Part shown: in pieces, positions 17,876-27,459 of the stretch
Layout: the number at the start of each line of letters is the position of its first letter
How positions within the stretch are numbered: position 1 is the stretch's first letter
Assembly: GCF_000739715.2 (NCBI RefSeq)
Contig: NZ_BBJC02000004.1
Span: 21,131-85,130 of the forward strand
Reading direction: 5' to 3'
DNA: 64,000 bases
Source of the DNA: Falsirhodobacter sp. alg1
GTDB lineage: Bacteria > Pseudomonadota > Alphaproteobacteria > Rhodobacterales > Rhodobacteraceae
Translations under genes and position numbers: made by a program
Notes under the pieces: generated by a model
Database searches by the model: none
Told to the model about the DNA's origin: nothing
Seen by the model: the letters and a program-made list of their open reading frames with translations, nothing else

Positions 17876-18790
17876 TCAGACCTTGCTGGTCAGGTCCGGT
17901 ACGATTGTGAACAGATCGCCGACCAGTCCGAAATCGGCCACCTGAAAAATCGGTGCGTCTTCGTCCTGGTTGATCGCGACGATTACCTTGCTGTCCTTCA
18001 TTCCGGCGAGATGCTGGATCGCGCCTGAAATGCCGAGGGCGATATACAGGTCCGGCGCAACGACCTTACCCGTTTGGCCAACCTGCCAGTCGTTGGGGGC
18101 AAAGCCCGCATCGACTGCGGCACGGGATGCACCAACGGCAGCCCCCATCTTGTCAGCCAGGTTCGCTACAAGCGCAAAGTTCTCTTCGGAGCCGATCCCG
18201 CGTCCGCCCGATACGACGATACGCGCTGATGTCAGATCAGGGCGATCGGTGTCGGCGATATGATCCGCAACCCAGGCAGAAAGGGCAGGGTCTGCCGCTT
18301 CGGGGGCAGGGGATACAGGGGCCGTATTGCCATCCGCCGCAGCGGCGAACCCGGCGGTGCGAACGGTCAGCACCTTGGTCGCATCTGCGGATTTCACCGT
18401 CTGGACGGCATTTCCGGCATAGACAGGGCGTTCGAAGGTATCGGCATCGATGATCGCGATCACATCCGGAATGACCATGACATCCAGAAGGGCGGCAACC
18501 CGCGGCAGCACGTTCTTTGCCATGGCGGTGGAAGGGGCGACGATGTGGCTATAGTCAGCAGCCATCCCGATGATCAGCGCGGCCAAAGGCTCGGCCAGAC
18601 CATGCGCCACCCCGTCACCCTCGGCGGTCAGAACGCGCGAGACGCCAGAGATGCCGGCAACTTCGGCCGCACCCGCACCCGGTACAAGTACCGTCACCTC
18701 ACCCAGAGTAGAGGCTGCGGTTATGGCGCGGGCGGTCGCATCGCGGTTCAGCCCGTTTGCATTGGATTCAGCCAGAAGAAGAACAGCCAT
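17876..18790 (-). CDS. etfA: Electron transfer flavoprotein, alpha subunit
   Basis: Carries FAD and passes electrons from acyl-CoA and other dehydrogenases to ETF-ubiquinone oxidoreductase. It has 304 residues. The C-terminal FAD-binding half shows RIVVSGGRGIGSEENF, VGASRAAVDAGF, QVGQTGKVVAPDLYIALGI and GAIQHLAGM, all standard ETF-alpha motifs. Its start overlaps the etfB stop by one base, so the two subunits are translationally linked. Confidence 0.96.
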   Translation of the reverse strand: MAVLLLAESNANGLNRDATARAITAASTLGEVTVLVPGAGAAEVAGISGVSRVLTAEGDGVAHGLAEPLAALIIGMAADYSHIVAPSTAMAKNVLPRVAALLDVMVIPDVIAIIDADTFERPVYAGNAVQTVKSADATKVLTVRTAGFAAAADGNTAPVSPAPEAADPALSAWVADHIADTDRPDLTSARIVVSGGRGIGSEENFALVANLADKMGAAVGASRAAVDAGFAPNDWQVGQTGKVVAPDLYIALGISGAIQHLAGMKDSKVIVAINQDEDAPIFQVADFGLVGDLFTIVPDLTSKV

Positions 18791-19548
18791 CAGAGGACCT
18801 CCGCCGCTTTGAGTTTTGCCAGAAGTTCATCGACCGAGGCCACCTTGATGCCGGCGGTACGCCCAGCAGGCTCCACCGTTTTCATCACGGTCAGACGGGG
18901 GGTGATGTCAACGCCGTAATCCGCGGCGGTCTTTTCCTCGAGCGGCTTTTTCTTCGCCTTCATGATGTTCGGCAAAGAGGCATAACGCGGTTCGTTGAGC
19001 CGCAGATCCGCAGTGATGATCGCCGGCAGCGTCATGGTAATGTCCTGCAGGCCGCCGTCGATTTCACGGGTCACGCGCAGGGTGTCGCCCTCGACATCGA
19101 CTTTCGATGCGAATGTCGCCTGGCCCCAGCCCAGCAGTGCGGCAAGCATCTGGCCCGTGGCATTCATGTCGTTGTCGATGGCCTGTTTGCCCGCGATGAC
19201 AAGGCCTGGCTGTTCGGCATCGATCACGCCCTTGAGCAGCTTTGCAACGGCCAGTGGCTCGATGTCGGTGCCTGCGTCGTCAGACACATTGATCAGGATG
19301 GCGCGATCGGCCCCCATGGCCATGGCGGTCCGGAGTGTATCGCCGGCCTGTTTCACACCGATCGATACGGCCACAACTTCGGTTGCGATGCCTTTTTCCT
19401 TCAGGCGGACCGCTTCCTCGACAGCGATCTCGTCAAAAGGGTTCATCGACATTTTGACATTTGTAAGATCGACGCCGGTGCCGTCAGCCTTGACGCGCGC
19501 CTTCACGTTGTAATCGATCACTCGCTTTACAGGTACCAGAACCTTCAT
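18790..19548 (-). CDS. etfB: Electron transfer flavoprotein, beta subunit
   Basis: Partner of EtfA, binding AMP. The start at [14 protein letters not shown] gives 252 residues; an ATG four codons upstream is less likely. Family motifs include [45 protein letters not shown], and the C-terminal recognition-loop region [17 protein letters not shown]. It lies downstream of the cobalamin adenosyltransferase gene, separated by about 100 bases. Confidence 0.96.
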   Translation of the reverse strand: MKVLVPVKRVIDYNVKARVKADGTGVDLTNVKMSMNPFDEIAVEEAVRLKEKGIATEVVAVSIGVKQAGDTLRTAMAMGADRAILINVSDDAGTDIEPLAVAKLLKGVIDAEQPGLVIAGKQAIDNDMNATGQMLAALLGWGQATFASKVDVEGDTLRVTREIDGGLQDITMTLPAIITADLRLNEPRYASLPNIMKAKKKPLEEKTAADYGVDITPRLTVMKTVEPAGRTAGIKVASVDELLAKLKAAEVL

Positions 19549-19645
19549 GCGGCCTCCCATTTGGTCCCGATATCGGGACCGTTTTCTGCTATTGCCGCCC
19601 TAGATAGGGGTGGCGGGGCGTAAATTTCAAACGGAAACCGTCAGA

Positions 19646-20215
19646 TCATGCGTCTCGCGTCTTACCCGGCTGCCAGAGGACATCGCCATCCGCTTCGGCA
19701 TTGGCGGCACGGCTGGCCACGAAAAACCAGTCCGACAGGCGATTGAGGTATCTGATCGCGACAGGGTTGGTGTCGGGCACGGCCAGTGCCATCCGCTCGG
19801 CCCTGCGGCATACGGTGCGGCACAGGTGCAGATGGGCGGCCACCTGCGATCCGCCGGGCAGCACAAAGCTGCGAAGAGGGTCCAGAGTGGCATTCATCCG
19901 GTCCATTTCCTGTTCCAGGCGGTCCACCTGTGCGGGGATCATGCGCAAAACGGGGTAGGGGCTGTCAGCATCACGGTCAGGATCGGGGCGGCACAGATCC
20001 GCGCCCAGATCGAAAAGTTCATTCGAGATGCGCGCCAATGCCTTGTCCATCAGGGCGGAGGCGTAAAGCCGGGCAATCCCTACGGTGGCGTTCAGCTCAT
20101 CCACGGTGCCATATGCTTCGACCCGCGGATCGGTTTTCGCCACGCGCTGTCCATCACCGAGCGCTGTCGTGCCATCATCACCGGTGCGGGTGTATATTTT
20201 CGAAAGCGTGACCAT
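19646..20215 (-). CDS. ATP:cob(I)alamin adenosyltransferase, PduO/MMAB type
   Basis: Transfers the adenosyl group of ATP to cob(I)alamin, forming coenzyme B12. The 189-residue length and the N-terminal ATP-binding motif KIYTRTGDDGTTALGDG are typical of the PduO family, as are YGTVDELNATVG, FVLPGGS and LNRLSDWFFVASRAAN. The start codon overlaps the stop of the upstream small membrane protein (ATGA), so the two are probably coupled. Confidence 0.94.
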   Translation of the reverse strand: MVTLSKIYTRTGDDGTTALGDGQRVAKTDPRVEAYGTVDELNATVGIARLYASALMDKALARISNELFDLGADLCRPDPDRDADSPYPVLRMIPAQVDRLEQEMDRMNATLDPLRSFVLPGGSQVAAHLHLCRTVCRRAERMALAVPDTNPVAIRYLNRLSDWFFVASRAANAEADGDVLWQPGKTRDA

Positions 20216-20424
20216 CAGCGTGAGATGAACAGCCAGACCAGCAGGACCAACGTGCCGATGGCTCCGACCAATGCGCCGATCCGGATCTTGTGCAGGGCCG
20301 AGGCGACGCGTGGTTTGCTTTCGGCCATGAAGGCACCGAGGATCAGGACGATGGTCATCAGGGTAAAGAAGGCGCAGATTGCGCCAAGGATCATCATCGT
20401 GTTTGGGGCAATGTCTGGCATCAT
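20215..20424 (-). CDS. Small membrane protein with two transmembrane helices
   Basis: Sixty-nine residues with two hydrophobic helices (about 10-32 and 48-66) linked by a basic loop (ESKPRVASALHKIRIG). No family is recognised. It overlaps the upstream SDR gene and the downstream adenosyltransferase gene by four or fewer bases each, which argues that it is genuinely translated. By layout it resembles the small twin-helix proteins often found beside housekeeping genes in Rhodobacteraceae. Confidence 0.75.
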   Translation of the reverse strand: MMPDIAPNTMMILGAICAFFTLMTIVLILGAFMAESKPRVASALHKIRIGALVGAIGTLVLLVWLFISR

Positions 20425-21257
20425 GCTCTCCGGAGTAGGGCGTCAAGCGCGCGGGTGGACAATAGGCGGCGGGCGATCGCCATGGCATGGGTCGGGGTTG
20501 TGATCCGGTAACGGGCGCGGGGGCGTTCGTCCTCCAGCGCGCGAACCAGTTTCGCGGTAACGGCAGACGCGGGCAGTTCCCAGCGGTCATTGCCTTTATC
20601 TTCGTAAAGGCGGTGCAGGATATCCTTGTATTCCGCCGAGCGGGCCGAGGCGCGCCAATCGATCCAGCGTTCAAAATGTGGGATTGCCTTCTGGCGCAGC
20701 TCGGATGTGATCGGGCCGGGTTGCAGCAGTACGACATGGATGCCGGTCCCCGCCATTTCCAGCCGCAGGATATCCGTAAGCCCCTCCATCGCGAATTTGG
20801 TGGAGGCATAGGCCCCTCGCCATTTTGCCCCGACAAACCCCAGAACGGAGGAGCAGTTCACGATACGCCCATGGCCTTGGGCCCGCATGATCGGGATGAT
20901 CTGGCGGGTCAATTCATGGGGGCCGAACAGGTTCGTCTCGAATATCGCACGCAGGGCATCGCGGGGAATATCCTCTACCGCCCCGGGGCAGGCAAAGGCG
21001 CCGTTGTTATAAAGGGCATCCAGCGTGCCGCCGGTGCGTGCCAGAGTCTCGGTGACAGCGGCAGAGATGCTGGCGGGACTGTCCAGATCCAGCGGAAAGC
21101 TTTCCAGCCCTTCGGCAGCCAGACGTTCGCAATCTTCGGCGTTGCGGCAGGTGGCAAAGACACGCCACCCGCGTGCGGCCATTCCGCGGGCTGCATCAAG
21201 ACCAATTCCGGAGGAACAGCCGGTCATCAGGATGGTTCTGGGATTATTTGCGTTCAT
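20421..21257 (-). CDS. Short-chain dehydrogenase/reductase (SDR)
   Basis: A 278-residue classical SDR oxidoreductase. The cofactor motif TGCSSGIG (12-19), NNGAF (84-88), catalytic serine (S136/S137) and Y150-ASTK154 are all in place. The substrate cannot be deduced; sequences of this length with a C-terminal KLVRALEDERPRARYRIT segment are often annotated as broad-specificity or retinol-like SDRs. The start at MNANNPRTIL is preferred over the in-frame ATG at 21293. The stop overlaps the next gene. Confidence 0.88.
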   Translation of the reverse strand: MNANNPRTILMTGCSSGIGLDAARGMAARGWRVFATCRNAEDCERLAAEGLESFPLDLDSPASISAAVTETLARTGGTLDALYNNGAFACPGAVEDIPRDALRAIFETNLFGPHELTRQIIPIMRAQGHGRIVNCSSVLGFVGAKWRGAYASTKFAMEGLTDILRLEMAGTGIHVVLLQPGPITSELRQKAIPHFERWIDWRASARSAEYKDILHRLYEDKGNDRWELPASAVTAKLVRALEDERPRARYRITTPTHAMAIARRLLSTRALDALLRRA

Positions 21258-21297
21258 GAAGGTGGTTATGGGCCGGATCAGCGGCCAAGACAAACGG

Positions 21298-21708
21298 TCA
21301 ATTCCCGGCCATCTGCAAGGGAATGGCCGTCAGATAGCTGGAAGAAACCCAACCCTCAAGATCGCCCCCTTCGGTTCGGACCAACGTCCAGTCACCCTTT
21401 TGCCGGATGATGCCCACCTCCTGATTGCGGGACAGGCGATCCAGAACCGGCGCGCTAAGAGAAGCCCCGTCACGCAGATTGAGGTTCCCGGCCGTGACCG
21501 AGGCGGTCATCACCGGAAGGTTCGTATCTACAGCGACCCTATGTGCCTGTGGTGCCGGGGATTTTACGGGGACACGCACGAAAACTGGTGCCGCATCTGC
21601 CTTGGCAGGTTCGGCCTGCAGGCCGGAACGCAGGGGAGCGTCACCGGATCCGCCGATCAGCAGCGTACCGTACACGCAGGCACATAGGAAAAGGGTCATG
21701 CGGATCAT
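21298..21708 (-). CDS. Bacterial SH3-domain exported protein
   Basis: A 136-residue protein with an N-terminal hydrophobic signal or anchor (MIRMTLFLCACVYGTLLIGG), a proline/alanine linker, and a C-terminal bacterial SH3 domain (about residues 70-128): ASVTAGNLNLRDGASLSAPVLDRL, then GDWTLVRTEGGDLEGWVSSSYL. Such domains bind peptidoglycan or protein partners in the periplasm. The start at 21708 follows a GGAGG sequence; the longer frame to 21828 overlaps the parC leader and is unlikely. Confidence 0.8.
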   Translation of the reverse strand: MIRMTLFLCACVYGTLLIGGSGDAPLRSGLQAEPAKADAAPVFVRVPVKSPAPQAHRVAVDTNLPVMTASVTAGNLNLRDGASLSAPVLDRLSRNQEVGIIRQKGDWTLVRTEGGDLEGWVSSSYLTAIPLQMAGN

Positions 21709-21842
21709 CGGGGGAACCTCCGTATCGGCAGTATTTCGCCTGTATACCATATAAATCGCAAAAACGTGAAAAGGTTCCATGATCAGCCGGGCGCTGTTGC
21801 GAAGGGCTGGACCGGGCCTTCGCCGCACCGTAGGAGAGAGGA

Positions 21843-24134
21843 ATGACCGATGACGTTGATGAACCCGCCGCCCTGACCTTTGAACCCCTGTCGCGCGCCA
21901 TTGGTGAGCGGTATCTGACCTATGCCCTGTCGACGATCATGAACCGCGCATTGCCCGATGCGCGGGACGGGTTGAAGCCGGTCCATAGGCGAATCCTGTA
22001 TGCGATGCGCGAACTGCGGCTGTCGCCCACGGGGGGCTTTCGAAAATCGGCCAAGATTTCCGGCGACGTTATGGGGAACTATCACCCCCATGGCGATGCG
22101 GCGATTTATGATGCGATGGCGCGCCTGGCGCAGGATTTCAACGTCCGCTATCCGTTGGTCGATGGTCAGGGCAATTTCGGCAATATTGACGGGGACAACC
22201 CTGCGGCCAGCCGGTACACCGAGGCCCGGCTGACGGCGATAGCCGAGACCTTGATGGACGGGCTGGCGGAAAACGCGGTAGATTACCGGGCCAATTACGA
22301 CGGGACGCTGGAAGAGCCTGTGGTGATGCCAGCGGCCTTTCCGAACCTGCTGGCCAATGGTTCATCGGGTATCGCGGTGGGTATGGCGACCAATATTCCG
22401 CCGCACAACCTGCACGAATTGATCGATGCCTGTCAGGCGATGATCCGCGATCCCGAACTGTCGGACGAGGCGCTGGTGGATCTGGTGCCCGGACCGGATT
22501 TTCCGACCGGTGGCACGATCGTGGAGCCGCGGCACGCCATTGCCGATGCCTATCGCACGGGGCGGGGGGCGTTTCGCCTGCGCGCCAAGTGGGAGAAGGA
22601 GGATCTGGGCCGTGGCAACTGGCAGATCGTCGTTACCGAAATTCCCTATCAGGTGCAGAAATCCAAACTGATCGAGCGCCTGGCCGAGCTGATTCATACG
22701 CGCAAGATACCGATTCTGGCCGATGTGCGCGATGAATCGGCAGATGATATCCGGATCGTGCTGGAGCCGCGTGCGCGCACGGTGGAGCCGGATATGCTGA
22801 TGGGAATGCTGTTCAAAAATTCCGACCTTGAAACGCGTTTCAGCCTGAACATGAACGTACTGATCGACGGCCGTGTGCCGAAGGTCTGCTCTTTGAAAGA
22901 GGTTCTACGCGCATTTCTGGATCATCGCCGCGAAGTTCTTATGCGTCGGAGCCAGCACCGGCTGGACAAGATCGACCATCAGCTGGAAGTGCTTGAGGGC
23001 CTGATTACCGCGTTCCTGAACTTGGATCGTGTGATCGACATCATCCGCTATGACGAAAGCCCGAAGCGGGCCCTGATGGCCGAGGATTGGAATTCCAGCC
23101 CTGCGAAAGCCACGTCCGAAGAGGATTATGTCGGCCCCGGCGAAGGGCCGGGCAGTTTGTCCGAGGTGCAGGCCGAAGCTATTCTGAACCTTCGGCTTAG
23201 GTCCCTGCGGCGGCTGGAGGAGATGGAGCTTCTGGCCGAGCGGGATGCCCTGACGCTTGAGCGGGCGGATCTGATTGCCTTGCTGGAAAGCCCGGCAAGG
23301 CAATGGAAGGCGATCGGCAAGGAGCTGGCAGGGATCCAGAAGACTTTCGGCAAATCCACCGCCCTCGGGGCACGCCGCAGTACGTTTGCCGAGGCGGGGA
23401 TCGTCGAGGATGTTCCGCTGGAGGCAATGATCGAACGCGAACCGATTACCGTGATCTGTTCGAAGATGGGCTGGATCCGTGCGATGAAGGGGCATGTGTC
23501 CCTGGATTCGGATGTGAAGTTCAAGGACGGCGATGGCCCCCGGTTCATGCTGCATGCGGAAACGACGGATAAGCTGCTGGTCATAGGGTCAAACGGGCGG
23601 TTCTACACGCTGATCGGGGCCAATCTGCCGGGCGGTCGGGGCATGGGCGATCCTGTGCGCCTGATGGTGGATCTGCCGAATGAGGTGGAGATTACCGATC
23701 TGATCATCTGGCGCCCCGGTGAGAAATGGCTGATTGCCTCCACCGCAGGGGATGGTTTCATTCTGCCTTCGGACGAGGCGCTGGCCCAGACCAAAGCGGG
23801 CAAGGCTGTGCTGACGGTCAAGGATGGTGTGCAGACCGCCTTGGTGCGTCGTGTGGCGGGTGACCACGTGGCCGTGGTGGGCGACAACCGCAAGGTGTTG
23901 GTCTTTCCGCTGGCCGAACTGCCGGAAATGCCTCGCGGCAAGGGTGTCCGTTTACAAAAATACAAGGACGGCGGCCTGTCCGATGCGATCACCTTCAATA
24001 TTGCCGACGGCCTGTCATGGCAGATGGAGGGCGGTCGGACCCGTCGGGAACCCGATATGTCCGAATGGTCCGGTGCGCGCGCGACCGCTGGTCGTATGGC
24101 GCCGCGCGGCTTCCCCCGTGACAACCGTTTCTGA
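21843..24134 (+). CDS. parC: DNA topoisomerase IV subunit A
   Basis: Cleavage-rejoining subunit of the type IIA enzyme that decatenates daughter chromosomes. In 763 residues: N-terminal winged-helix/tower region with [10 protein letters not shown] (81-90) and catalytic Y125 in [11 protein letters not shown], followed by a beta-pinwheel C-terminal domain from about residue 520. The C-terminus carries [16 protein letters not shown] and lacks a GyrA box, which favours ParC over GyrA. The position equal to E. coli ParC Ser80 is alanine (A86). It is divergent from the SH3 gene. Confidence 0.95.
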   Translation: MTDDVDEPAALTFEPLSRAIGERYLTYALSTIMNRALPDARDGLKPVHRRILYAMRELRLSPTGGFRKSAKISGDVMGNYHPHGDAAIYDAMARLAQDFNVRYPLVDGQGNFGNIDGDNPAASRYTEARLTAIAETLMDGLAENAVDYRANYDGTLEEPVVMPAAFPNLLANGSSGIAVGMATNIPPHNLHELIDACQAMIRDPELSDEALVDLVPGPDFPTGGTIVEPRHAIADAYRTGRGAFRLRAKWEKEDLGRGNWQIVVTEIPYQVQKSKLIERLAELIHTRKIPILADVRDESADDIRIVLEPRARTVEPDMLMGMLFKNSDLETRFSLNMNVLIDGRVPKVCSLKEVLRAFLDHRREVLMRRSQHRLDKIDHQLEVLEGLITAFLNLDRVIDIIRYDESPKRALMAEDWNSSPAKATSEEDYVGPGEGPGSLSEVQAEAILNLRLRSLRRLEEMELLAERDALTLERADLIALLESPARQWKAIGKELAGIQKTFGKSTALGARRSTFAEAGIVEDVPLEAMIEREPITVICSKMGWIRAMKGHVSLDSDVKFKDGDGPRFMLHAETTDKLLVIGSNGRFYTLIGANLPGGRGMGDPVRLMVDLPNEVEITDLIIWRPGEKWLIASTAGDGFILPSDEALAQTKAGKAVLTVKDGVQTALVRRVAGDHVAVVGDNRKVLVFPLAELPEMPRGKGVRLQKYKDGGLSDAITFNIADGLSWQMEGGRTRREPDMSEWSGARATAGRMAPRGFPRDNRF

Positions 24135-24188
24135 TCCATGCGACATGGGCAGACTTTCAATCCCGGCCCGACTTGAATGGAGTACCCC

Positions 24189-24806
24189 ATGCTGATCCGC
24201 CTTTTCGTTTTGTGTGCCGGTCTGGCCACCCTGTCGGCCTGCGGGGGAAGCGACCTTCAGGATCCCCCCGTGGATATGGGGAATTTCCGGTTGGGCCTGA
24301 ATATTGCCGTGGCGGATAAAGCCGAAAAGGTTCCGATTTCACGGACCGCGACGCCGGATGAATGGGAAGAAGCCATGCGCAAGGCGGTGGATGATCGCTT
24401 TGGCCGCTATGCGGGATCACGGCTGTACAACATCGGAATCAGCGTCGACGGATATGCATTGGCCCCTCCGGGTGTGCCGGTGCTGCTGGCCCCGAAGTCC
24501 GTGCTGGTGATTACCGCCAACGTCTGGGACGATGCGGAACAGAAGAAGCTGAACGACGAGGGTCGCCAGATCACCGTATGGGAAGAGGGCGGGGCCAGCG
24601 TAATCGGCACTGGCCTTACCCGCGGGCGTGATCGCCAGATGGAGGTTCTGTCCTATAACGCCGTGAAAAAGGTCGAGGAATGGTTCCTGACCCATCCGGA
24701 GTGGTTCGATATCAAGAGTGCGGCCCCTACCTCCGAGGCGGCACAGGCAGCCCCTCCGGGCAGACCGGCAACAACAGACACACAAGCACTGCCTGTTGTG
24801 AACTGA
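24189..24806 (+). CDS. Conserved lipoprotein of unknown function
   Basis: A 205-residue predicted lipoprotein: signal peptide MLIRLFVLCAGLATLSAC with lipobox LSAC and lipidated C18, then a soluble domain with VADKAEKVPISRTATPDEW, DRFGRYAG, and GVPVLLAPKSVLVITANVWDD. The start at 24189 has GGAG five to six bases upstream; the ATG at 24177 lies before that site. It follows parC by about 55 bases. No family name can be given beyond conserved hypothetical lipoprotein; the C-terminal 25 residues are low complexity (Ala, Pro, Thr). Confidence 0.75.
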   Translation: MLIRLFVLCAGLATLSACGGSDLQDPPVDMGNFRLGLNIAVADKAEKVPISRTATPDEWEEAMRKAVDDRFGRYAGSRLYNIGISVDGYALAPPGVPVLLAPKSVLVITANVWDDAEQKKLNDEGRQITVWEEGGASVIGTGLTRGRDRQMEVLSYNAVKKVEEWFLTHPEWFDIKSAAPTSEAAQAAPPGRPATTDTQALPVVN

Positions 24807-24809
24807 TAC

Positions 24810-24838
24810 TTGATTTACAGGCTGCTGATGGCTATTTC
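24810..24838 (+). promoter_or_regulatory. Candidate tufA promoter
   Basis: TTGATT at 24810-24815 and TATTTC at 24833-24838 are separated by 17 bases, about 54 bases before the tufA ATG and just after the lipoprotein stop. Confidence 0.4.
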
Positions 24839-24851
24839 GGCGCGGTGTAAT

Positions 24852-24872
24852 AGGGCCCGATGGGCGGGCCCT
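24852..24872 (+). terminator. Hairpin in the tufA leader
   Basis: AGGGCCCG (24852-24859) pairs with CGGGCCCT (24865-24872) with a short loop. No T-run follows, so it could be a weak terminator for the lipoprotein gene or a stabilising 5' structure on tufA mRNA. Confidence 0.4.
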
Positions 24873-24891
24873 CAAGAACCGAGGCCCCGTC

Positions 24892-26067
24892 ATGGCAAAG
24901 GCAAAGTTTGAACGTAATAAACCGCACGTCAACATCGGCACGATCGGCCACGTTGACCACGGCAAGACGACGCTGACGGCGGCGATCACGAAGTACTTCG
25001 GTGACTTCCGTGCATACGACCAGATCGATGGTGCACCTGAAGAGAAAGCCCGCGGGATCACGATCTCGACGGCTCACGTCGAGTACGAGACGGAAACCCG
25101 TCACTACGCGCACGTCGACTGCCCCGGCCACGCTGACTATGTTAAGAACATGATCACCGGTGCTGCGCAGATGGACGGCGCGATCCTGGTTGTTAACGCT
25201 GCTGACGGCCCGATGCCGCAAACGCGTGAGCACATCCTGCTGGGCCGTCAGGTCGGCATCCCCTACATGGTTGTGTACCTGAACAAGGTTGACCAGGTAG
25301 ATGATGAAGAGCTGCTGGAACTGGTCGAGATGGAAGTGCGTGAGCTTCTGTCCTCGTACGACTACCCGGGCGACGACATTCCGATCATCAAGGGTTCGGC
25401 TCTTGCTGCGATGGAAGGCCGTGATCCTGAAATCGGCGAGAACTCGATCCGCGCGCTGCTGGCAGCCGTTGACGAATACATCCCGACGCCGGCACGTGCT
25501 GTTGACCAGCCGTTCCTGATGCCGGTTGAGGACGTGTTCTCGATCTCGGGTCGTGGTACCGTTGCAACGGGCCGTATCGAGCGTGGCGTTGTCAAGGTCG
25601 GCGAAGAAGTCGAGATCGTGGGTATCCGCGACACGAAGAAAACCGTCTGCACAGGCGTAGAGATGTTCCGCAAGCTGCTCGATCAGGGCGAAGCTGGCGA
25701 CAACGTCGGTCTGCTGCTGCGCGGTGTTGATCGTGAAGGCATCGAGCGCGGCCAGGTTCTGTGCAAACCCGCATCGGTCAAGCCGCACACGAAGTTCGAA
25801 GCAGAAGCCTACATCCTCACGAAAGAGGAAGGTGGCCGTCACACGCCGTTCTTCGCGAACTACCGTCCGCAATTCTACTTCCGTACGACTGACGTTACGG
25901 GCACGGTAGAGCTGCCGGAAGGCACTGAAATGGTCATGCCGGGCGACAACCTGAAGTTCAACGTCGAACTGATCGCCCCGATCGCCATGGAAGAAAAACT
26001 GCGCTTCGCCATCCGTGAAGGCGGCCGTACCGTCGGCGCAGGCGTCGTTTCCAAAATTATCGCTTAA
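24892..26067 (+). CDS. tufA: Elongation factor Tu, copy A
   Basis: Delivers aminoacyl-tRNA to the ribosome as a GTP complex. In 391 residues: P-loop GHVDHGKT (19-26), switch region [19 protein letters not shown], then domains 2 and 3. The protein is identical to copy B at 45353-46528, and I count only six differences in DNA, all at third codon positions (25326, 25527, 25593, 25620, 25653, 25896). The first 434 bases match exactly. This points to gene conversion between the copies. A strong terminator follows. Confidence 0.98.
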   Translation: MAKAKFERNKPHVNIGTIGHVDHGKTTLTAAITKYFGDFRAYDQIDGAPEEKARGITISTAHVEYETETRHYAHVDCPGHADYVKNMITGAAQMDGAILVVNAADGPMPQTREHILLGRQVGIPYMVVYLNKVDQVDDEELLELVEMEVRELLSSYDYPGDDIPIIKGSALAAMEGRDPEIGENSIRALLAAVDEYIPTPARAVDQPFLMPVEDVFSISGRGTVATGRIERGVVKVGEEVEIVGIRDTKKTVCTGVEMFRKLLDQGEAGDNVGLLLRGVDREGIERGQVLCKPASVKPHTKFEAEAYILTKEEGGRHTPFFANYRPQFYFRTTDVTGTVELPEGTEMVMPGDNLKFNVELIAPIAMEEKLRFAIREGGRTVGAGVVSKIIA

Positions 26068-26089
26068 TTCACCGCGATTCTAACGCATA

Positions 26090-26125
26090 AAGGGCCGCTT
26101 CCGGGAAGGAGGCGGCCCTTTTTTA
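26090..26125 (+). terminator. Rho-independent terminator after tufA
   Basis: AAGGGCCGC (26090-26098) pairs with GCGGCCCTT (26112-26120), followed by a run of six Ts. Classic form. Confidence 0.88.
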
Positions 26126-26351
26126 AACTGCTGTGATTATGTGCGAAGCGCATAACAGGATTGCAGTATGTCAAGTTAGGCCCAATGTCTACGTTAGCCA
26201 CTGATAGTAATGGGAAATCTTGACAAGCTAGTTAGCGATAACAAGTTCGGCACCGTTTTTGTGCGCACCAAGCCCTGTTAAATTCGTATCTGATGTTCAT
26301 ATTTGTTGGGACGGCAACGAAGCCGACCCAATTACTACTAGGATATATCAG

Positions 26352-26576
26352 ATGAAACGCATTGCTATTATCGCCGCCCTTACACTTGCAACAGCAGCTT
26401 CGGCAAACGCTGCTGCACCGACCCTCAGCTCCAATGCTCAGGTGACCTTGTCGACCCTGGCGCCCCAGCTTGAAGAAAGCTCGTTGGACGTATTGCAAAT
26501 CAAACGTATCAACCGTGCTGTCGTATCGGACGAAGGCCTAGGTGAGCCGGAACTGCGCAACATCCTGCGTAACTGA
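26352..26576 (+). CDS. Small secreted protein, subfamily A, copy 1
   Basis: Seventy-four residues with a signal peptide (MKRIAIIAALTLATAASANA, likely cut after ANA) and a mature part of about 54 residues. The mature part shares LSSNAQVTLSTLAPQLE, SLDVLQIKRINRAV, SDEGL and a terminal ILRN with copies at 27460 and 28172. It has no cysteines, no metal or enzyme motif, and is probably helical. The common signature with subfamily B is LSS.A...L..L.P.L...SL...Q....NR.V...GL...EL..I. It has its own terminator. Function unknown; periplasmic or secreted by inference. Confidence 0.8.
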   Translation: MKRIAIIAALTLATAASANAAAPTLSSNAQVTLSTLAPQLEESSLDVLQIKRINRAVVSDEGLGEPELRNILRN

Positions 26577-26596
26577 TCTGACCAAGATTTGAAAAG

Positions 26597-26621
26597 AGCC
26601 GCCCTTAACGGGCGGCTTTTG
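26597..26621 (+). terminator. Terminator of small secreted gene A1
   Basis: AGCCGCCC (26597-26604) pairs with GGGCGGCT (26610-26617) and is followed by four Ts. Confidence 0.85.
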
Positions 26622-26654
26622 TATTGGTTCCCGAAATAATTTGATCCTTTTGTG

Positions 26655-26663
26655 TGAACCAAA
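26655..26663 (+). promoter_or_regulatory. Conserved leader motif TGAACCAAA upstream of B1
   Basis: The nonamer TGAACCAAA lies 100 bases before the B1 start; the same nonamer lies 97 bases before the B2 start (28470-28478). Similar placement in otherwise different leaders suggests a shared promoter or regulator element. Confidence 0.35.
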
Positions 26664-26754
26664 ATGCGAAAAGCGACGTTTACCCATCGTAGCCGCCATC
26701 GAGCGGATCGAAACCAGCGCAATAACCTTGTGCCCTAGAAGATGGGAAGACACT

Positions 26755-27000
26755 ATGAAGACGTTCGCATTGACCGCCGCCACCGCTGTTATTCTCGCTG
26801 TAACAGGTGCTGCCTCTGCCCAGACGGCTGCACCGGGGGATAAGCCGCTTTCATCGGGTGCGGTAGAGCAGCTGCGCAGTTTGAAGCCGGAGCTGGATCT
26901 GAAGAGCCTTACACCGATTCAGGTTAATGAAATCAACCGTGAAGTCGAGACTGATGGTCTGACTGATAGCGAGCTGATCGATATCTTGGAAACTATGTGA
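26755..27000 (+). CDS. Small secreted protein, subfamily B, copy 1
   Basis: Eighty-one residues. A signal peptide (MKTFALTAATAVILAVTGAASA, cut before QTAAPGD) precedes a mature domain with LSSGAVEQLRSLKPELD, SLTPIQVNEINREV, DGLTDSELIDILETM. It is a close paralogue of the gene at 28567 and a distant one of the three A copies. The mature domain is more acidic than the A type. GGGAAG precedes the ATG by about seven bases. No known family; it is flanked by individual terminators, so it is probably a one-gene transcript. Confidence 0.78.
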   Translation: MKTFALTAATAVILAVTGAASAQTAAPGDKPLSSGAVEQLRSLKPELDLKSLTPIQVNEINREVETDGLTDSELIDILETM

Positions 27001-27026
27001 GAACCGCATCAAATAGAGACTGAGTG

Positions 27027-27051
27027 AAGCCGCCCCCAGAGGGCGGCTTTT
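27027..27051 (+). terminator. Terminator of small secreted gene B1
   Basis: AAGCCGCCC (27027-27035) pairs with GGGCGGCTT (27041-27049), followed by TT. Confidence 0.82.
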
Positions 27052-27459
27052 GTACATCGCATCTGTGGCAGATGAACAGCCGATGTGGGGCTATCCTACA
27101 ACCAATTCTTAAGCCTCATGCTTTGCAAGGTGGATGTAGGTGTGCCGCTACCGTCAGTGGTCCGAGGTCGTATTGCACTACAAGGCTGTAACAATGCTCA
27201 CAGTGAACAGATAAATGCCGAAAAATGGCTTCTTAAAACAGGTTCTATGTTCAGTTTAATGTCGCTTTATGCGACTGGCTACGCTCCTGTTTAATTATAA
27301 GTATATGTAAAATATTACAAATATATAATGTTACAGGTGTTCACGGCAATGATGGCACGAGTTGTTTGCCGTAGGTCTTCATAAAAGGCGCCAGTTATTT
27401 ATATTGAGTAACAGAACACGCAAAGACTCTTGATCTGATATAGTATAAGGAAACGACCT
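27052..27459. other. AT-rich intergenic stretch before A2
   Basis: About 400 bases with no supported gene. A 69-codon frame (27085-27294) lacks any family resemblance, signal peptide or good ribosome binding site and is not called. The second half is strongly AT-rich and includes TGTAA-AATA-TTACA (27306-27319), an inverted repeat that could be an operator, and TATAGTATAAGG just before the A2 start. Confidence 0.5.

Noticed and set aside
24892-26067. tuf duplication as an assembly artefact
   Set aside because: The two copies have different flanks and six consistent silent differences, so both are real.
26220-26242. TTGACA upstream of A1 as its promoter
   Set aside because: The -35 box is perfect but no acceptable -10 hexamer lies at 16-18 bases, so no promoter was called.
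27085-27294. 69-codon frame between B1 and A2
   Set aside because: No good ribosome binding site, no signal peptide, no similarity to the neighbouring paralogues, and composition like the intergenic DNA.
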